Notes: a model not told the origin generated them from the sequence alone. A stretch of 55,138 bases of DNA from Deltaproteobacteria bacterium (GCA_026388765.1 JAPLJC010000169.1:1-55138); one strand, 5' to 3'; shown: positions 15,976-25,448, numbered from the stretch's first letter. Numbers and translations: made by a program.

Positions 15976-16350
15976 TTAAGGCACCGGCGGGTTTTCCTCC
16001 ACCCCCCCGGGTTCCTCCGGGGTGGGGATGGTGCAGGAAGAGCCAATCTTTTCCCGGATGGCGGCGATCGCCTGGTAAGTCTTTTCCTTCCGCTCCTTGG
16101 CCTCCTTGACCTTTTGTACCGCTTCGTTCACCTCCGGAGCCGTCAGGGGATTGGCCTCGCCTTGCTCCAGGGCCTGAAAGGTCTTAACTCCCAACTCCCG
16201 TTCAGCCTGTTTGATTTTTTGTTGCTGCCCGCAGGCCAGGGTGTAACGGCCCAGGATCTGAGCCCGGCGGGCCGTATTGACCGTGAAATTCCAGAGGGTG
16301 CACCAGGTTCTTTTTACTCCCGAGACTGCCGTATTTTTAAGGTCGTCCAT
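15976..16350 (-). CDS. Hypothetical coiled-coil protein
   Basis: This 124-residue protein is not recognised. The middle (about 50-105) is rich in Glu/Lys/Ala heptads and likely helical or coiled-coil. Two cysteines lie in the N-terminal half and one near 106, and a Pro/Glu-rich tail ends ENPPVP. AGGAGG stands before the ATG at 16350, which supports expression. No function is proposed. Confidence 0.65.
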   Translation of the reverse strand: MDDLKNTAVSGVKRTWCTLWNFTVNTARRAQILGRYTLACGQQQKIKQAERELGVKTFQALEQGEANPLTAPEVNEAVQKVKEAKERKEKTYQAIAAIREKIGSSCTIPTPEEPGGVEENPPVP

Positions 16351-16523
16351 GAGTTCCTCCTGCGGTAATTTCGGACCTCCGCGAGCCGGACGCAGTTCCG
16401 CTGGCGGCGCGCCGTCTTATCCTCTTATCTGCGATATATTAAATATAGGGTCGATTTAAGGGGATGCAATCCAGATGGGGCAGGAAAAAGAGGACAGCCT
16501 GAGATCCTGGCTGACTGCTGAAG

Positions 16524-16970
16524 TTATGGCTCTTTCAGGGTCTCCTGGAGCGTCTTGATGATGGCGGGCAGGTGGCTGCCGGGCCAGAAGAGGCGGCGGC
16601 ACCGGGGGCACTCATAGAACCGGTCGTGGTAATGGAAGACGTGCTCCGGCACCCGGTCCTGGACCTGCTCCCGGGGAATGGGGGTGAGCGGTTCGTTGCA
16701 GCGGCTACAGCGGCTCAAGGGTTTGATCTGCCCGGGGGAGATTTTGAGACGGCGCCACACCTCCTGGAGTTGGCTCTCCGGATCGGAGGCGGTGATGAAC
16801 ACCAGGTCCGGCCGGTGCAGGCGTTTTAGGGCCTCCTGCCGGGTGAGGATGAAGCTAGCCGCGGCCGGTGGCGGCAGCAGAGCGCCCAGGCGCCGGCAGT
16901 CGGCGTCGAAGCCGCAGAAGCGCAGCCATTTGGCCAGGCCGCCCAGGGGCAGGTCCACCAGGAATTTCAT
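16524..16970 (-). CDS. Mut7-C RNase-domain protein with zinc ribbon
   Basis: This 148-residue protein matches the Mut7-C family (PIN-like fold). It begins 'MKFLVDLPLGGLAKWLRFCGFDA' in pattern, with an acidic residue in the first strand, and carries 'FITASDPESQL'. A C-terminal zinc ribbon of two CxxC pairs (CSRC, CPRC) is present. It is a putative ribonuclease of unknown target. A heptanucleotide array lies immediately before the start codon in place of a ribosome-binding site. Confidence 0.85.
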   Translation of the reverse strand: MKFLVDLPLGGLAKWLRFCGFDADCRRLGALLPPPAAASFILTRQEALKRLHRPDLVFITASDPESQLQEVWRRLKISPGQIKPLSRCSRCNEPLTPIPREQVQDRVPEHVFHYHDRFYECPRCRRLFWPGSHLPAIIKTLQETLKEP

Positions 16971-16971
16971 G

Positions 16972-17013
16972 ATTCAAAGTTCAAAGTTCAAGGTTCAAAG
17001 TTCAAAGTTATTG
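16972..17013. repeat. Heptanucleotide array (GTTCAAA type), six units
   Basis: Units are ATTCAAA, GTTCAAA, GTTCAAG, GTTCAAA, GTTCAAA, GTTATTG. The array abuts the start codon (minus strand, 16970) of the Mut7-C gene and replaces a ribosome-binding site. Confidence 0.85.
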
Positions 17014-17055
17014 TGGGCGGACATGGCGAAGCATTTTGGTGCGCTCTAGGCGACA

Positions 17056-17076
17056 GCACAGGCGGGACGCCGGTGC
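17056..17076. repeat. Dispersed hairpin, GCACAGGCG family
   Basis: GCACAGGCG-GGA-CGCCGGTGC is a 9-bp stem with one mismatch, eight bases beyond the stop of the LolB-like gene. Confidence 0.55.
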
Positions 17077-17083
17077 CACTATT

Positions 17084-17878
17084 TTATGGCAGTTGCACCA
17101 CCGCCACCCCGGGCGGGGGCGTCAGGGTCAGGTCGGCCGGGGTCAGGGGCGGGTTGAGGCGCAGTTCCTTATAAGCCAGCCGCAATTCCAGCTTGGGGGC
17201 CTCGGTCTTGAGGGTGATCTTGCCGGGGAAGTCCGGGACCGTCTCCCCGAAATCGGCCAGCTCCGCGGTAAAGCGGGGCTGATGGGCGCCGCCGAAGTAT
17301 TCGTCTTTCAGCGGGTAGAGGCCCTGGGCCGCCACCCACAGGCGCTCCTGGAGACCTTCCGCCTGCCGCCACTCCAGCAGGTACTGGCCGGCGGCGGGAT
17401 CGTAGTCAAACTTGGACGGGGGCCCGGGGCTTAGGGGCAGGGCGCCCACCAGCAGGCGCAGGGCCTGGGGCAGGGTCACGGCGGGGGGGATGAAGGCCGC
17501 CAGGTTTCTGGGGCTGGCCGGGCCCTGGAAGATCTTCCCTTCGCTGGGCGACAAGACCTGGACCCGGTCGCCGTTGGCGGCAAAACTCAAGAGGGTGCGG
17601 CCCAGGATATCCAGGATATCCACCCGAAGGCCGGCGGGGCGCTGGGCCTTGAGCGTAATGGCGCCGGAGTAGTTCCGTTCCGGGGACAGGAAGGTGATGC
17701 GGCCCCTCGCCTGGAACGATTCACTGCTCTTTTGCCGATTCTGCAGCCGGGCCAGGAGTTCCTCGGCCGAAGCCGCCGCCATAGGCGGCGGGGCCGGGGG
17801 CAGGGCGCGGCAGCCATCCAGGGCGACGAAGGCCAGAAGCGCGATCACTGCCGGCCAGATCGGGTTCGTCGGCTTCAC
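17084..17878 (-). CDS. LolB-like / DUF4292-type outer-membrane lipoprotein
   Basis: This 264-residue protein has a lipoprotein signal (hydrophobic 8-20, lipobox ALDGC with Cys23). Its body is rich in beta strands, like LolB: 'SFQARGRITFLSPERNYSG', 'LRVDILDILGRTLLSF', and a final 'PGKITLKTEAPKLEL...L' pattern. Proteins of this type accept or stabilise lipoproteins at the outer membrane. It overlaps the upstream TPR lipoprotein gene by four bases, so the two are probably translated together. Confidence 0.8.
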   Translation of the reverse strand: MKPTNPIWPAVIALLAFVALDGCRALPPAPPPMAAASAEELLARLQNRQKSSESFQARGRITFLSPERNYSGAITLKAQRPAGLRVDILDILGRTLLSFAANGDRVQVLSPSEGKIFQGPASPRNLAAFIPPAVTLPQALRLLVGALPLSPGPPSKFDYDPAAGQYLLEWRQAEGLQERLWVAAQGLYPLKDEYFGGAHQPRFTAELADFGETVPDFPGKITLKTEAPKLELRLAYKELRLNPPLTPADLTLTPPPGVAVVQLP

Positions 17879-19653
17879 AGGCTCCGCTCCCGGAGCAGCA
17901 ATTCCAGGTTATTAATTTTCTTGCGCAGTTCCGAGGGGTTGGAGTTTTCCAGTTCCGTGGCCTTACGGTAGAGGCGCAGGGCCTCCCGGTAGCGTTTCTG
18001 GCGATGGTAGGCGTCGGCCAGATGCTCCGTCACCGTGCTGTCCTGGGGCATGAGGCGGTGGGCCCGCTCCAGTTCGAATACTGCCTTGTCGATCTGCCCC
18101 TTCTTATAATAGACCCAGCCCAGACTGTCGATGATTTGGCCGCTGTTGGGCTTGGCTTGCAGGGCGGCCCGGATCAGCCGCTCGGCTTCATCCAGGTTGA
18201 CCCCCTGCTCGGCGTAGGTGTACCCCAGAAAATTCTGGGCGTCGGGGTTGTCCGGATTCAATTCCAAGACCTTTTTAATATAGGCGATGCTTTCGTCCCG
18301 ATCCTGCTTCTTTTCGTAGATCACCGCCAGGCGGAAGTAGATCTCCCCGGGGTGCTCCACCTTGCCCATTCCTTCCTTGAGGACGCCGATGGCCCGGTCC
18401 CAAAGATTCTCCTCCTCGAAAAAGTAGGAGGTGGTGATATAGATCTCTTCCCGGTCCGGCGCCAGTTTCCGGATCTCATCCAGGATTTGCCGGGCCCGGT
18501 CCTTGTCCCCTTGCTGATAGATCAGATAGGCCATCCGGAGGCGGGCCGCAATGAATTGCTCGGAGTCGCGACCCACCAGTTGGTACTCCCGGGTGGCCGC
18601 CTTGATATCCCCCTTTTCTTCGAGGGCCAGGGCGATATAATAGCGAGCCCGCTCCTGGTAACGGGGATTGGTGAGCAGGGCCCGAAATTCTTTGATGGCG
18701 TCGTCCGGGAGTTTCTGTTCCAGGTTGATGAGGCCGATATTGAACCTGGCCCCGGGGTCATTTTTCTCCAGGGCCTTGACCTTGGCAAAGGCCTTCTGGG
18801 CCTCCCCGTAACGGTTTTGAATCAGCAGCACCCGGCCGATGTTGGCCCAGGCCCGGGTGTTGTTGGGTTGTTGGCGCAAGACCCGGTGATACAGAGCCAG
18901 TGCCCGGTTGAACTGCTTTTCCCCTTCCAGGGCCACGGCCAGGTCAAACATGGCGGGCACGAACCTGGGATCCAGGCTCAGGGTTTTGTTTAACTCCTTT
19001 TTCGCCTCCACCACCTGTCCGGTTTCCATGAAGAACCGGCCCAGGTAATAGTGACCCACCACCGATTGGGGCTCGAGGCGCAGAATCTCCTGGATGGTGC
19101 GAATAGCCTTGGGGAAGCGGCGCTGCTGGGCATAGAGAGTGGCCAGAAACAGACGGGCTTCCCGGTTTTCCGGGTCCAAGGCCAGGATATGTTCATACTC
19201 CTGGATGGCCTCCTCCAACTGGTTGAGGCCCACATGCAAGCCGGCCAGCAGAAAATAGGCCTCCTGCTGTTTGGGATCCAGCTTTAAGGCCTTCTCCACG
19301 TGAGCCAGGGCCTTTTTAATGTCCCCCTGGCGCTGATAAAGGGAGGCCAATTCCAGCTCCATGCCGGCCGAGCTGGGGTCTTGCTCCAGGGCTGCCTCAT
19401 ATTGCTGGATGGCGCCAGGTGCATCTTCCGCCAGGAGCAACTGCTGGGCCATGAGGTAATGGTAATAAGCCAGGCCCTTGGCGTTATCCTGGCTCTCCGT
19501 GGGAGAACCTTCTCCAGGACGAAAGAGGCCGCCCATGGCGGCGCAACCTGCAAAGCTCAAGATTAGCCACAGGATCAGGACCAGTGCCATGGGGCCGTTG
19601 AGGCGAAACCGACGCGACAAAATATTGTGCATATTGGCCTGTGAAATTATCAT
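17875..19653 (-). CDS. TPR-repeat lipoprotein
   Basis: About fourteen tetratricopeptide repeats follow a lipoprotein signal (MALVLILWLILSFAGC; Cys is the lipobox residue). The length is about 592 residues. TPR units such as 'ALEQDPSSAGMELELASLY' and 'LELNPDNPDAQNFLGYTYAEQG' suggest a scaffold for envelope assembly. Several starts are possible: TTG 19665, ATG 19653, ATG 19632 or ATG 19590. I chose 19653, with a weak GGCGG upstream; 19632 also leaves a normal signal. It is co-transcribed with the LolB-like gene and a sigma factor. Confidence 0.85.
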   Translation of the reverse strand: MIISQANMHNILSRRFRLNGPMALVLILWLILSFAGCAAMGGLFRPGEGSPTESQDNAKGLAYYHYLMAQQLLLAEDAPGAIQQYEAALEQDPSSAGMELELASLYQRQGDIKKALAHVEKALKLDPKQQEAYFLLAGLHVGLNQLEEAIQEYEHILALDPENREARLFLATLYAQQRRFPKAIRTIQEILRLEPQSVVGHYYLGRFFMETGQVVEAKKELNKTLSLDPRFVPAMFDLAVALEGEKQFNRALALYHRVLRQQPNNTRAWANIGRVLLIQNRYGEAQKAFAKVKALEKNDPGARFNIGLINLEQKLPDDAIKEFRALLTNPRYQERARYYIALALEEKGDIKAATREYQLVGRDSEQFIAARLRMAYLIYQQGDKDRARQILDEIRKLAPDREEIYITTSYFFEEENLWDRAIGVLKEGMGKVEHPGEIYFRLAVIYEKKQDRDESIAYIKKVLELNPDNPDAQNFLGYTYAEQGVNLDEAERLIRAALQAKPNSGQIIDSLGWVYYKKGQIDKAVFELERAHRLMPQDSTVTEHLADAYHRQKRYREALRLYRKATELENSNPSELRKKINNLELLLRERSL

Positions 19654-19687
19654 TGATGCCGCCAAAAGATTTACCCCGGCCCTGGCC

Positions 19688-20668
19688 TCAATCGCCCAGG
19701 GGGCTGTGGTAATCCCCCCAATCGGCGATTTCGGCCTTGAGAAATTGGCGCAGTCTTTTGATCAAGCGGTCTTCGATCTGGCGCACCCGTTCCCGGGAAA
19801 TATGGTGCCTGGCGCCGATCTCTTGCAGGGTGAGGGGTTTCTCCGCCAATAGTCGCAAATCCAAGATATCCAACTCTTTGCCGTTGAGCTCCAGGCGAAA
19901 TTCCGACAGCTTCTGGCGGAACATACCTTTCAGCTCCGCCTGGGCCAGGATTTCCTCCACCCGGGGCTCGGTAGTGGGGAGGAAGTTTTTGTGGTACTCG
20001 TCGGAGCCCTCCTTCAAAGGGGCGTCCAGGGAGAGCTCCCAACCTCCCAGACGCTGATCCATTTCGATGACCTCTTCCTCCCGAACGTTGAGCGCGTCAG
20101 CCAAGAGCTTGGGGCCGGGCTCAAATCCCAGGGCCCGGAGTTTTTCCTTCTCCCGCTTCAGGTTATAGAAGAGCTTGCGCTGGGACTGGGTAGTGCCGAT
20201 CTTCACCAGCTTCCAGTTGTCCATGATGAATTTGAGGATGTAGGCCTTAATCCAGAAGGAGGCGTAGTACGAGAGCTTGATGCCCCGGTAAGGGTCGAAC
20301 TTCCTGATGGCGTGCATCAGGCCGATGTTGCCTTCCTGAATCAGGTCCAGGAGGTTCTTCATCCAATATTTTTGGAACTCCAGGGCGATCTTGATCACCA
20401 GGCGGAGGTTGCTGGTGATCAAGCGGGAGCCGGCCTCCTGGTCTCCGGTCTCATGGAACCTGGAACTCAGAGACTTTTCTTCTTCCGGGGTCAGGAGGCT
20501 AAAGCAGTTCGCCTCCCTGATGTAGCGCTGCACCAGGTCGAGATCCGCGGGGACGGGAAGCGCCGCCTCAGCCTCCGGCTCTTCCTTCTCCTCTTCGACC
20601 TCCGGTTCCAGAATTTCCGTCAGTTCTTCCGGATATTCGGAGGATTTCCGTTCGTACTGGTCGCTCAA
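19688..20668 (-). CDS. Sigma32-like RNA polymerase sigma factor
   Basis: This 326-residue sigma70-family factor has an acidic N-terminal extension (1-40) and region 2 'DLIQEGNIGLMHAIRKFDPYRGIKLSYYASFWIKAYI' in two halves. It carries the RpoH-type box 'VKIGTTQSQRKLFYNL' and region 4 'TLQEIGARHHISRERVRQIEDR'. The RpoH box points to the heat-shock group, but Myxococcus-type alternative sigma factors share it. It lies between hisF and the TPR gene on the minus strand. Confidence 0.87.
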   Translation of the reverse strand: MSDQYERKSSEYPEELTEILEPEVEEEKEEPEAEAALPVPADLDLVQRYIREANCFSLLTPEEEKSLSSRFHETGDQEAGSRLITSNLRLVIKIALEFQKYWMKNLLDLIQEGNIGLMHAIRKFDPYRGIKLSYYASFWIKAYILKFIMDNWKLVKIGTTQSQRKLFYNLKREKEKLRALGFEPGPKLLADALNVREEEVIEMDQRLGGWELSLDAPLKEGSDEYHKNFLPTTEPRVEEILAQAELKGMFRQKLSEFRLELNGKELDILDLRLLAEKPLTLQEIGARHHISRERVRQIEDRLIKRLRQFLKAEIADWGDYHSPLGD

Positions 20669-20702
20669 ATGATAGTTTCCCGGATCGAGGCAAGGCGGCC
20701 CA

Positions 20703-21482
20703 TTACCAGGCCAGCCTTACGGGGATCCCACGTTCATGAAGGTAATCCTTGATCCCTTGGATGGTGTAAGTCCCATAATGGATCATGGAGGCGATGAGGG
20801 CCGCGTCGGCCCGGCCCTGGGTCAGCACTTCATAAAGATGCTCCGGGACGCCGGCCCCACCCGAGGCGATGACCGGGATGGACACGGCCTCGGAAATCAT
20901 CCGGGTCAGAGTCAGCTCATAGCCGACCTGGGTGCCATCGGCGTCGATGGAGTTGAGACAAATCTCTCCGGCGCCCAGCCGTTCCGCTTCCTGAGCCCAC
21001 CAGAGGGCGTCGAGGCCCATGGGGGTGCGGCCCCCGTGGATCACCATTTCGTAGCCCGACGGGATGGTCTCCGTGGGCGTAACCCTTTTGACGTCCATTC
21101 CCAGGACGATACACTGACTGCCGAAGTCCCGGGCCCCCTGGCTGATGACCTCGGGATTTTTAACCGCGGCGGAGTTGACGCTCACCTTCTCCGCGCCGGC
21201 CAGGAGCACCGCCCGCATGTCGTTCAGATTACGGATGCCGCCGCCCACCGAGAAAGGGATGAAGATCTCCGCGGCCACACGGCGCACCACCTCGATCATG
21301 ATATCCCGGCGGTCGCTGGAGGCCGTGATATCATAAAATACCAGTTCGTCGGCCCCGGCTTCATAATAGAGCCGGGCCATGGCCACCGGATCGCCGATGT
21401 CGACGTTGTCCCGGAATTTGATGCCCTTGGTGGTGCGGCCAGCCCGCACATCCAGGCATGGGATGATCCTTTTACTTAACAT
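20703..21482 (-). CDS. hisF: HisF: imidazole glycerol phosphate synthase cyclase subunit
   Basis: This 259-residue (beta/alpha)8 barrel has the family start '[20 protein letters not shown]' (catalytic Asp11), '[30 protein letters not shown]' in the middle and '[11 protein letters not shown]' (second catalytic Asp near 131). It uses ammonia from HisH to form IGP and AICAR in histidine synthesis. Its start overlaps the hisH stop by 11 bases. Confidence 0.96.
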   Translation of the reverse strand: MLSKRIIPCLDVRAGRTTKGIKFRDNVDIGDPVAMARLYYEAGADELVFYDITASSDRRDIMIEVVRRVAAEIFIPFSVGGGIRNLNDMRAVLLAGAEKVSVNSAAVKNPEVISQGARDFGSQCIVLGMDVKRVTPTETIPSGYEMVIHGGRTPMGLDALWWAQEAERLGAGEICLNSIDADGTQVGYELTLTRMISEAVSIPVIASGGAGVPEHLYEVLTQGRADAALIASMIHYGTYTIQGIKDYLHERGIPVRLAW

Positions 21483-22089
21483 CGGAGGCGTCCCAGGCCA
21501 AGAAATTTTCCAGGATTTTCAGCCCAAACCGGCCGCTCTTTTCCGGGTGAAACTGGGTGGCCACCAGATTGCGCCACCCGAGGGCGCTGGGGAACCTGAT
21601 GCCGTGCTCCGTCACCCCGAGCACCATGGCCGCTTGGGCCGGATCCGGATAGTAGCTGTGGACAAAATAGTATTCGGCCTCTTCCGGCAACCCTTGAAAA
21701 ACCGGATGCGGCTTCAGGAAGCGCACGCGGTTCCACCCCATGTGGGGAATCTTCAAGCCCTCCTGCCGGGGCAGGCTCCGGGTGCGGCCCGGCAGCAGTC
21801 CCAGACAGGGAGTGTCGTTTTCCTCGCTATATTCCAGAATGATCTGTGCCCCCAGGCAGATGCCCAGGATGGGGGTGCCCTTCCGGAAGCTCTCTTGTAA
21901 AGCCCGGTCCAGGCCCTTTTCTTTAAGGGTGGCCATGGCCTTGCCGGCCGCCCCCACCCCCGGAAACACCACCCGGGAGGCGGCGGCCACCTGGTCCGGA
22001 TCCTGGGTCACCCGGCCTTCCACCCCCAAGGCCTTGAAGGAGCGAACCACGCTGGTGAGATTGCCTGCCTGATAATCGATGATGACCAA
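21472..22089 (-). CDS. hisH: HisH: glutamine amidotransferase of IGP synthase
   Basis: This 205-residue class I glutaminase has nucleophile Cys in GICLGAQ (about residue 80) and the His/Glu pair in TQFHPEKSG. The oxyanion strand is in '[10 protein letters not shown]'. It hydrolyses glutamine and channels ammonia to HisF, encoded directly downstream with an overlap. No other his genes are in the window. Confidence 0.96.
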   Translation of the reverse strand: MVIIDYQAGNLTSVVRSFKALGVEGRVTQDPDQVAAASRVVFPGVGAAGKAMATLKEKGLDRALQESFRKGTPILGICLGAQIILEYSEENDTPCLGLLPGRTRSLPRQEGLKIPHMGWNRVRFLKPHPVFQGLPEEAEYYFVHSYYPDPAQAAMVLGVTEHGIRFPSALGWRNLVATQFHPEKSGRFGLKILENFLAWDASDVK

Positions 22090-22240
22090 TATTATATATT
22101 ACCTTTTTACACCATATTAACTATGAAAATTTAACAAGCATAAGGCCCTGAGTCAACATGATTATCCGAAACCCCGTGGGCTGATTTTCCGGAGTCACCG
22201 GCCGAACTCCAACGTCCCAACATAGAGCTATCATTATAAC

Positions 22241-22270
22241 TTGACAAGGCATCGGACTCACCCTTAAAAT
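22241..22270 (+). promoter_or_regulatory. Sigma70 promoter before the beta-barrel gene
   Basis: TTGACA (22241-22246) and TAAAAT (22265-22270) with an 18-base spacer lie 38 bases before ATG 22308. A second TATAAT at 22281-22286 has no matching -35. Confidence 0.65.
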
Positions 22271-22307
22271 AGCCCAACATTATAATCAAGGTTTTGGGGA
22301 GAAACCG

Positions 22308-23186
22308 ATGAAGTTGCTCAAGTTAACGGCGATTTTAACGATAGTTTGCTGTTTAGCCGTTTCAGGCTGGCACTCTCGAGCCTGGGCGAACACCTTGGGG
22401 TCTAATCTTGAAATTACCGCGGTGCCCCTCGGCTGCGTTGTGGTCATTGGCCTGGGCGGATATATGTTGTGGCAGAACAGGTGGTCCGTACCCCCAGATG
22501 TCAAGTGGAAGTTGGGGTACAAAGGTCCCGGCGAGTTTTATTATGGCGGTTTTGCGGGCGTATCTCTGGTAAATTCGGCTAACTGGAGCTACGAACCGAT
22601 AAGAAATCCAGCTGGTTTTGAGCTTCAAACCGCGGCCAAAAATGTCAAGACCGATCCGGGTCCGGTTTTTGGTCTAAAAGTGGGTTATTTTTTCGACTAC
22701 ATCCCTTACCTGGGCCTCGAAGGCGAGGGTAGCATTGCCAGTAATAATCGGCCGCACCAGCAGGTCGCGGTGAAGCCGCCGATATCTAACGCGCCTGCTT
22801 TTACTGAGGCACAGGGCAACCTGATTTGGACCATGGCCTTGCACATTGTGGGCCGCTATGGTTTTTTGCAGGACAAGGAGGTGCCTTTTGGGAGATTGCA
22901 ACCCTATATCGGTATCGGCCCCGGAGTGGGAGTGCTATATTTTCAGAACGATTCGGCCAAGAATTTTTCGCTGGATACCGAGGTGGGGGTGCGCTACTAT
23001 TTCACTAAGAACATCGCGGCCTTGATAGAGTTTAAGTATATCAAACAATGGGATGCGCAATTGGGCGTTCAGCATCTAAGCGCGGGTGGTCAGCGCTTCG
23101 TTTCAAGCAGCGCAGGTGACAGCAAGAACGTTCACTTCGATTTTGACAATCAAAAAATTGTCGTTGGCTTGGAGTATCATTTTTAG
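22308..23186 (+). CDS. Outer-membrane beta-barrel protein
   Basis: This 292-residue protein has a Sec signal (cleavage near AWA-N, residue 28), a short hydrophobic stretch at about 42-57, and then amphipathic beta strands such as 'FGLKVGYFFDYIPYLGLEGEG' and 'TEVGVRYYFTKNIAALIEFKY'. It ends in Phe (GLEYHF), the usual C-terminal signature for barrel insertion. It resembles 8-strand OmpA/OmpW-like barrels; no specific role can be assigned. GGGGAG precedes the ATG. Base composition is less GC-rich than neighbours. Confidence 0.8.
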   Translation: MKLLKLTAILTIVCCLAVSGWHSRAWANTLGSNLEITAVPLGCVVVIGLGGYMLWQNRWSVPPDVKWKLGYKGPGEFYYGGFAGVSLVNSANWSYEPIRNPAGFELQTAAKNVKTDPGPVFGLKVGYFFDYIPYLGLEGEGSIASNNRPHQQVAVKPPISNAPAFTEAQGNLIWTMALHIVGRYGFLQDKEVPFGRLQPYIGIGPGVGVLYFQNDSAKNFSLDTEVGVRYYFTKNIAALIEFKYIKQWDAQLGVQHLSAGGQRFVSSSAGDSKNVHFDFDNQKIVVGLEYHF

Positions 23187-23211
23187 GGAACTCTATCACT
23201 TGCCGGTCAGC

Positions 23212-23241
23212 AAGGCGGCCATCGGGCCGCCTTTCTAATTT
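23212..23241 (+). terminator. Terminator after the beta-barrel gene
   Basis: AAGGCGGCC-ATCG-GGCCGCCTT is a 9-bp stem followed by TCTAATTT. It lies 26 bases after the stop codon. Confidence 0.65.
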
Positions 23242-23340
23242 GACTGCCAGCGGCTGACGGTTCCAAGGTGTCCGCCAACCCTGGCAATCCCCCCACAGGT
23301 GTGTTATCTTAGCTGGTAAAATTCAAGGTTGGGCTAAAGC

Positions 23341-24936
23341 ATGAAATTGGTCACCGCCGCCGAGATGCGGGAATTGGACCGCCGGGCCATCGAAGAGATC
23401 GGGATTCCGTCCCTGGTGCTCATGGAGAACGCCGGGCGCAGCACCTACCAGGTCCTGCGGCGAGAATTCCCCGATCTTACCGGCGAGGTAGCGGTGCTGG
23501 CCGGCCGGGGCAACAACGGTGGCGATGGTTTCGTGGTGGCCCGCTACCTGGCCCAGGCCGGCGAGCCGGTGACCGTCTTTTTGCTGGGCCGGCGGGACCA
23601 GGTGCGGGGCGACGCCAAAGTAAACCTGGACATCCTGGCCCACCATGGTCTGGAAGTCATGGAGGTCACGGAGGAATCCCAGCTCAATCCGGTGGTCCAC
23701 CACCTGGCCCGGGCCGGCCTCATCGTGGACGCCCTCCTGGGCACCGGCCTGGATAAGCCGGTTCAGGGCCTCATGGCCGCCTTGATCGACAAAGTGAATC
23801 ACCTGCGGCCGCCGGTGTTGGCGGTGGACATCCCCAGCGGCTTGTCCGCCGATACCGGGAAGATCTTGGGTGCAGCCGTCGAAGCCGAAGTTACCGTGAC
23901 CTACGGCTGGCCCAAAATCGGCCAGATTCTGGACCCGGGACGGGACTACGTGGGCCGCCTGTGGCGGGTGGACCTCAGCATTCCGCCTGATCTGGCCCGA
24001 GAGGCGCCGGTGGAGCTGGCCGAGGCCCGGGAGCTGCGCCGGCTCATCCCGCCCCGGCCCTTCGGCAGCCACAAGGGGACCTTCGGTCATCTTTTCGTGC
24101 TGGCCGGGTCCGAAGGCAAGACCGGCGCCGCCGCCCTGGCCTCCCTGGGAGGCCTCAGGGCCGGGGCCGGCCTGGTGACCTTGGGGATTGCCGCCAGTCT
24201 CAACGACATCATGGAAGTCAAGCTTACCGAGGCCATGACCCTGCCTTTGCCCCAGGTGGAGGGCGCCCGGGCCCTGGGGCTCAAGGCCCTGGAGCCTATT
24301 CTGGCCTTTGCCGAGGGTTGCACCGCCCTGGTCCTCGGGCCGGGGCTGGGGACCGACCCGGAGACCCAGGAACTGGTGCGGCGCCTGGTGCGGCAACTGC
24401 CTCACCCCATGGTGGTGGACGCCGACGGGGTCAACGCCCTGGCCGGGGACCCCGCTTCTCTGGCGGCGGCCGCCGGGCCCCGCCTCCTCACCCCGCACCC
24501 CGGGGAGATGGCCCGCCTGTTGGGGGCCTCCACTCCGGCGGTGCAGGACCGGCGCCTGGAGGTGGCCCGGGAGACCGCCGCCAAATACGGGGCCATCGTG
24601 GTCCTGAAAGGGGCCCAGACGCTGGTGGCGGCCGCGGACGGCCGGATCAGCCTCAACCCCACCGGCAACCCGGCCCTGGCCAGCGGCGGCAGCGGCGACG
24701 TCCTCACCGGCCTCATCGGCGGCTTTCTGGCCCAGAGAGTGTCGGCCTGGGACGCGGCCCGCCTGGGGGTTTACCTCCACGGGCTCACCGCCGACTATTT
24801 CGCCGCCCAATACGGTCCCCGCAGCCTGGTGGCCGGAGATTTAATCGAGTTGTATCCCGAGGTTCTGGGTGAATTCACCCGGGGCTCCATCCCCCTCTCC
24901 GAGGAAGATATATGCTGGCAGCGCGTGATATCATGA
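23341..24936 (+). CDS. nnr: Bifunctional NAD(P)HX epimerase/dehydratase (NnrE-NnrD)
   Basis: This 531-residue repair enzyme has an N-terminal YjeF_N epimerase domain (1-215; 'MENAGRST', 'GRGNNGGDG', 'DALLGTGLDKPV') and a C-terminal carbohydrate-kinase-like dehydratase domain (230-510). The dehydratase part has 'HKGTFGHLFVLAGS', 'LTPHPGEMARLL' and 'GSGDVLTGLIGG' for ATP/ADP binding. It converts damaged hydrated NAD(P)H back to NAD(P)H. The 3' end overlaps the CBS gene by 25 bases. Confidence 0.95.
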   Translation: MKLVTAAEMRELDRRAIEEIGIPSLVLMENAGRSTYQVLRREFPDLTGEVAVLAGRGNNGGDGFVVARYLAQAGEPVTVFLLGRRDQVRGDAKVNLDILAHHGLEVMEVTEESQLNPVVHHLARAGLIVDALLGTGLDKPVQGLMAALIDKVNHLRPPVLAVDIPSGLSADTGKILGAAVEAEVTVTYGWPKIGQILDPGRDYVGRLWRVDLSIPPDLAREAPVELAEARELRRLIPPRPFGSHKGTFGHLFVLAGSEGKTGAAALASLGGLRAGAGLVTLGIAASLNDIMEVKLTEAMTLPLPQVEGARALGLKALEPILAFAEGCTALVLGPGLGTDPETQELVRRLVRQLPHPMVVDADGVNALAGDPASLAAAAGPRLLTPHPGEMARLLGASTPAVQDRRLEVARETAAKYGAIVVLKGAQTLVAAADGRISLNPTGNPALASGGSGDVLTGLIGGFLAQRVSAWDAARLGVYLHGLTADYFAAQYGPRSLVAGDLIELYPEVLGEFTRGSIPLSEEDICWQRVIS

Positions 24937-25370
24937 CCAAAGAGGTGATTACCGTCTCTCCCGAGACCCTGGTGAGCGACCTGGCCAAGACCCTGGCGGG
25001 CAAGAACATCGGCGGGGTGCCGGTGGTGGACGCCGACGGCCGCCTCGTCGGCATCGTCACCCAGAGCGATCTGGTGGAGCGGGTCCAGGAGCTGAAACTG
25101 CCCCCGGCGATCAACATCCTGGATTTACACGTTTATCTGCAGATTCCGTCCCATCTCTTCCGCAAGGTAGAGAAGATGCTGGGCTCCACGGTGGCCGACG
25201 TCATGAGCCCCAAGCCCGTGACCGTGTCGCCGGAGACGCCGGTGCCCCGGATCGCCGCCCTGATGGCCGAGCAGCAGGTGCACACCCTGCCGGTGCTGGA
25301 GCAGGGAAAGATCGTGGGGATTATCGGCAAGATGGACCTGGTCCGGGGCGTGGCCCGGGAGGAAAAATAG
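24912..25370 (+). CDS. Tandem CBS-domain protein
   Basis: This 152-residue protein has two CBS domains: 'ARDIMTKEVITVSPETLVSDLA...GGVPVVDADGRLVGIVTQSDL' near 4-56 and 'VADVMSPKPVTVSPETPVPRIA...HTLPVLEQGKIVGIIGKMDL' near 94-146. Such stand-alone pairs bind adenylates and act as energy or regulatory switches. GAGGA precedes the ATG. The final residues and the stop codon (25368-25370) lie inside the left arm of a dispersed 25-bp inverted repeat, so the repeat supplies the gene end. Confidence 0.92.
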   Translation: MLAARDIMTKEVITVSPETLVSDLAKTLAGKNIGGVPVVDADGRLVGIVTQSDLVERVQELKLPPAINILDLHVYLQIPSHLFRKVEKMLGSTVADVMSPKPVTVSPETPVPRIAALMAEQQVHTLPVLEQGKIVGIIGKMDLVRGVAREEK

Positions 25371-25448
25371 GGACACTTCCTATTTTTCTATTAAAGACCT
25401 GAGACATCAGCGATAAAGATAATAAAAATAGGAAGTGTCCCTATTTTT
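25363..25448. repeat. 25-bp perfect inverted repeat (AAATAGGAAGTGTCCC family)
   Basis: Left arm 25363-25387 and right arm 25424-25448 are exact reverse complements around a 36-base spacer. Its left arm contains the CBS gene stop codon. From memory, elements with this core occur in many copies in unrelated genomes and behave like REP/MITE units. It could also fold as a terminator. Confidence 0.85.
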
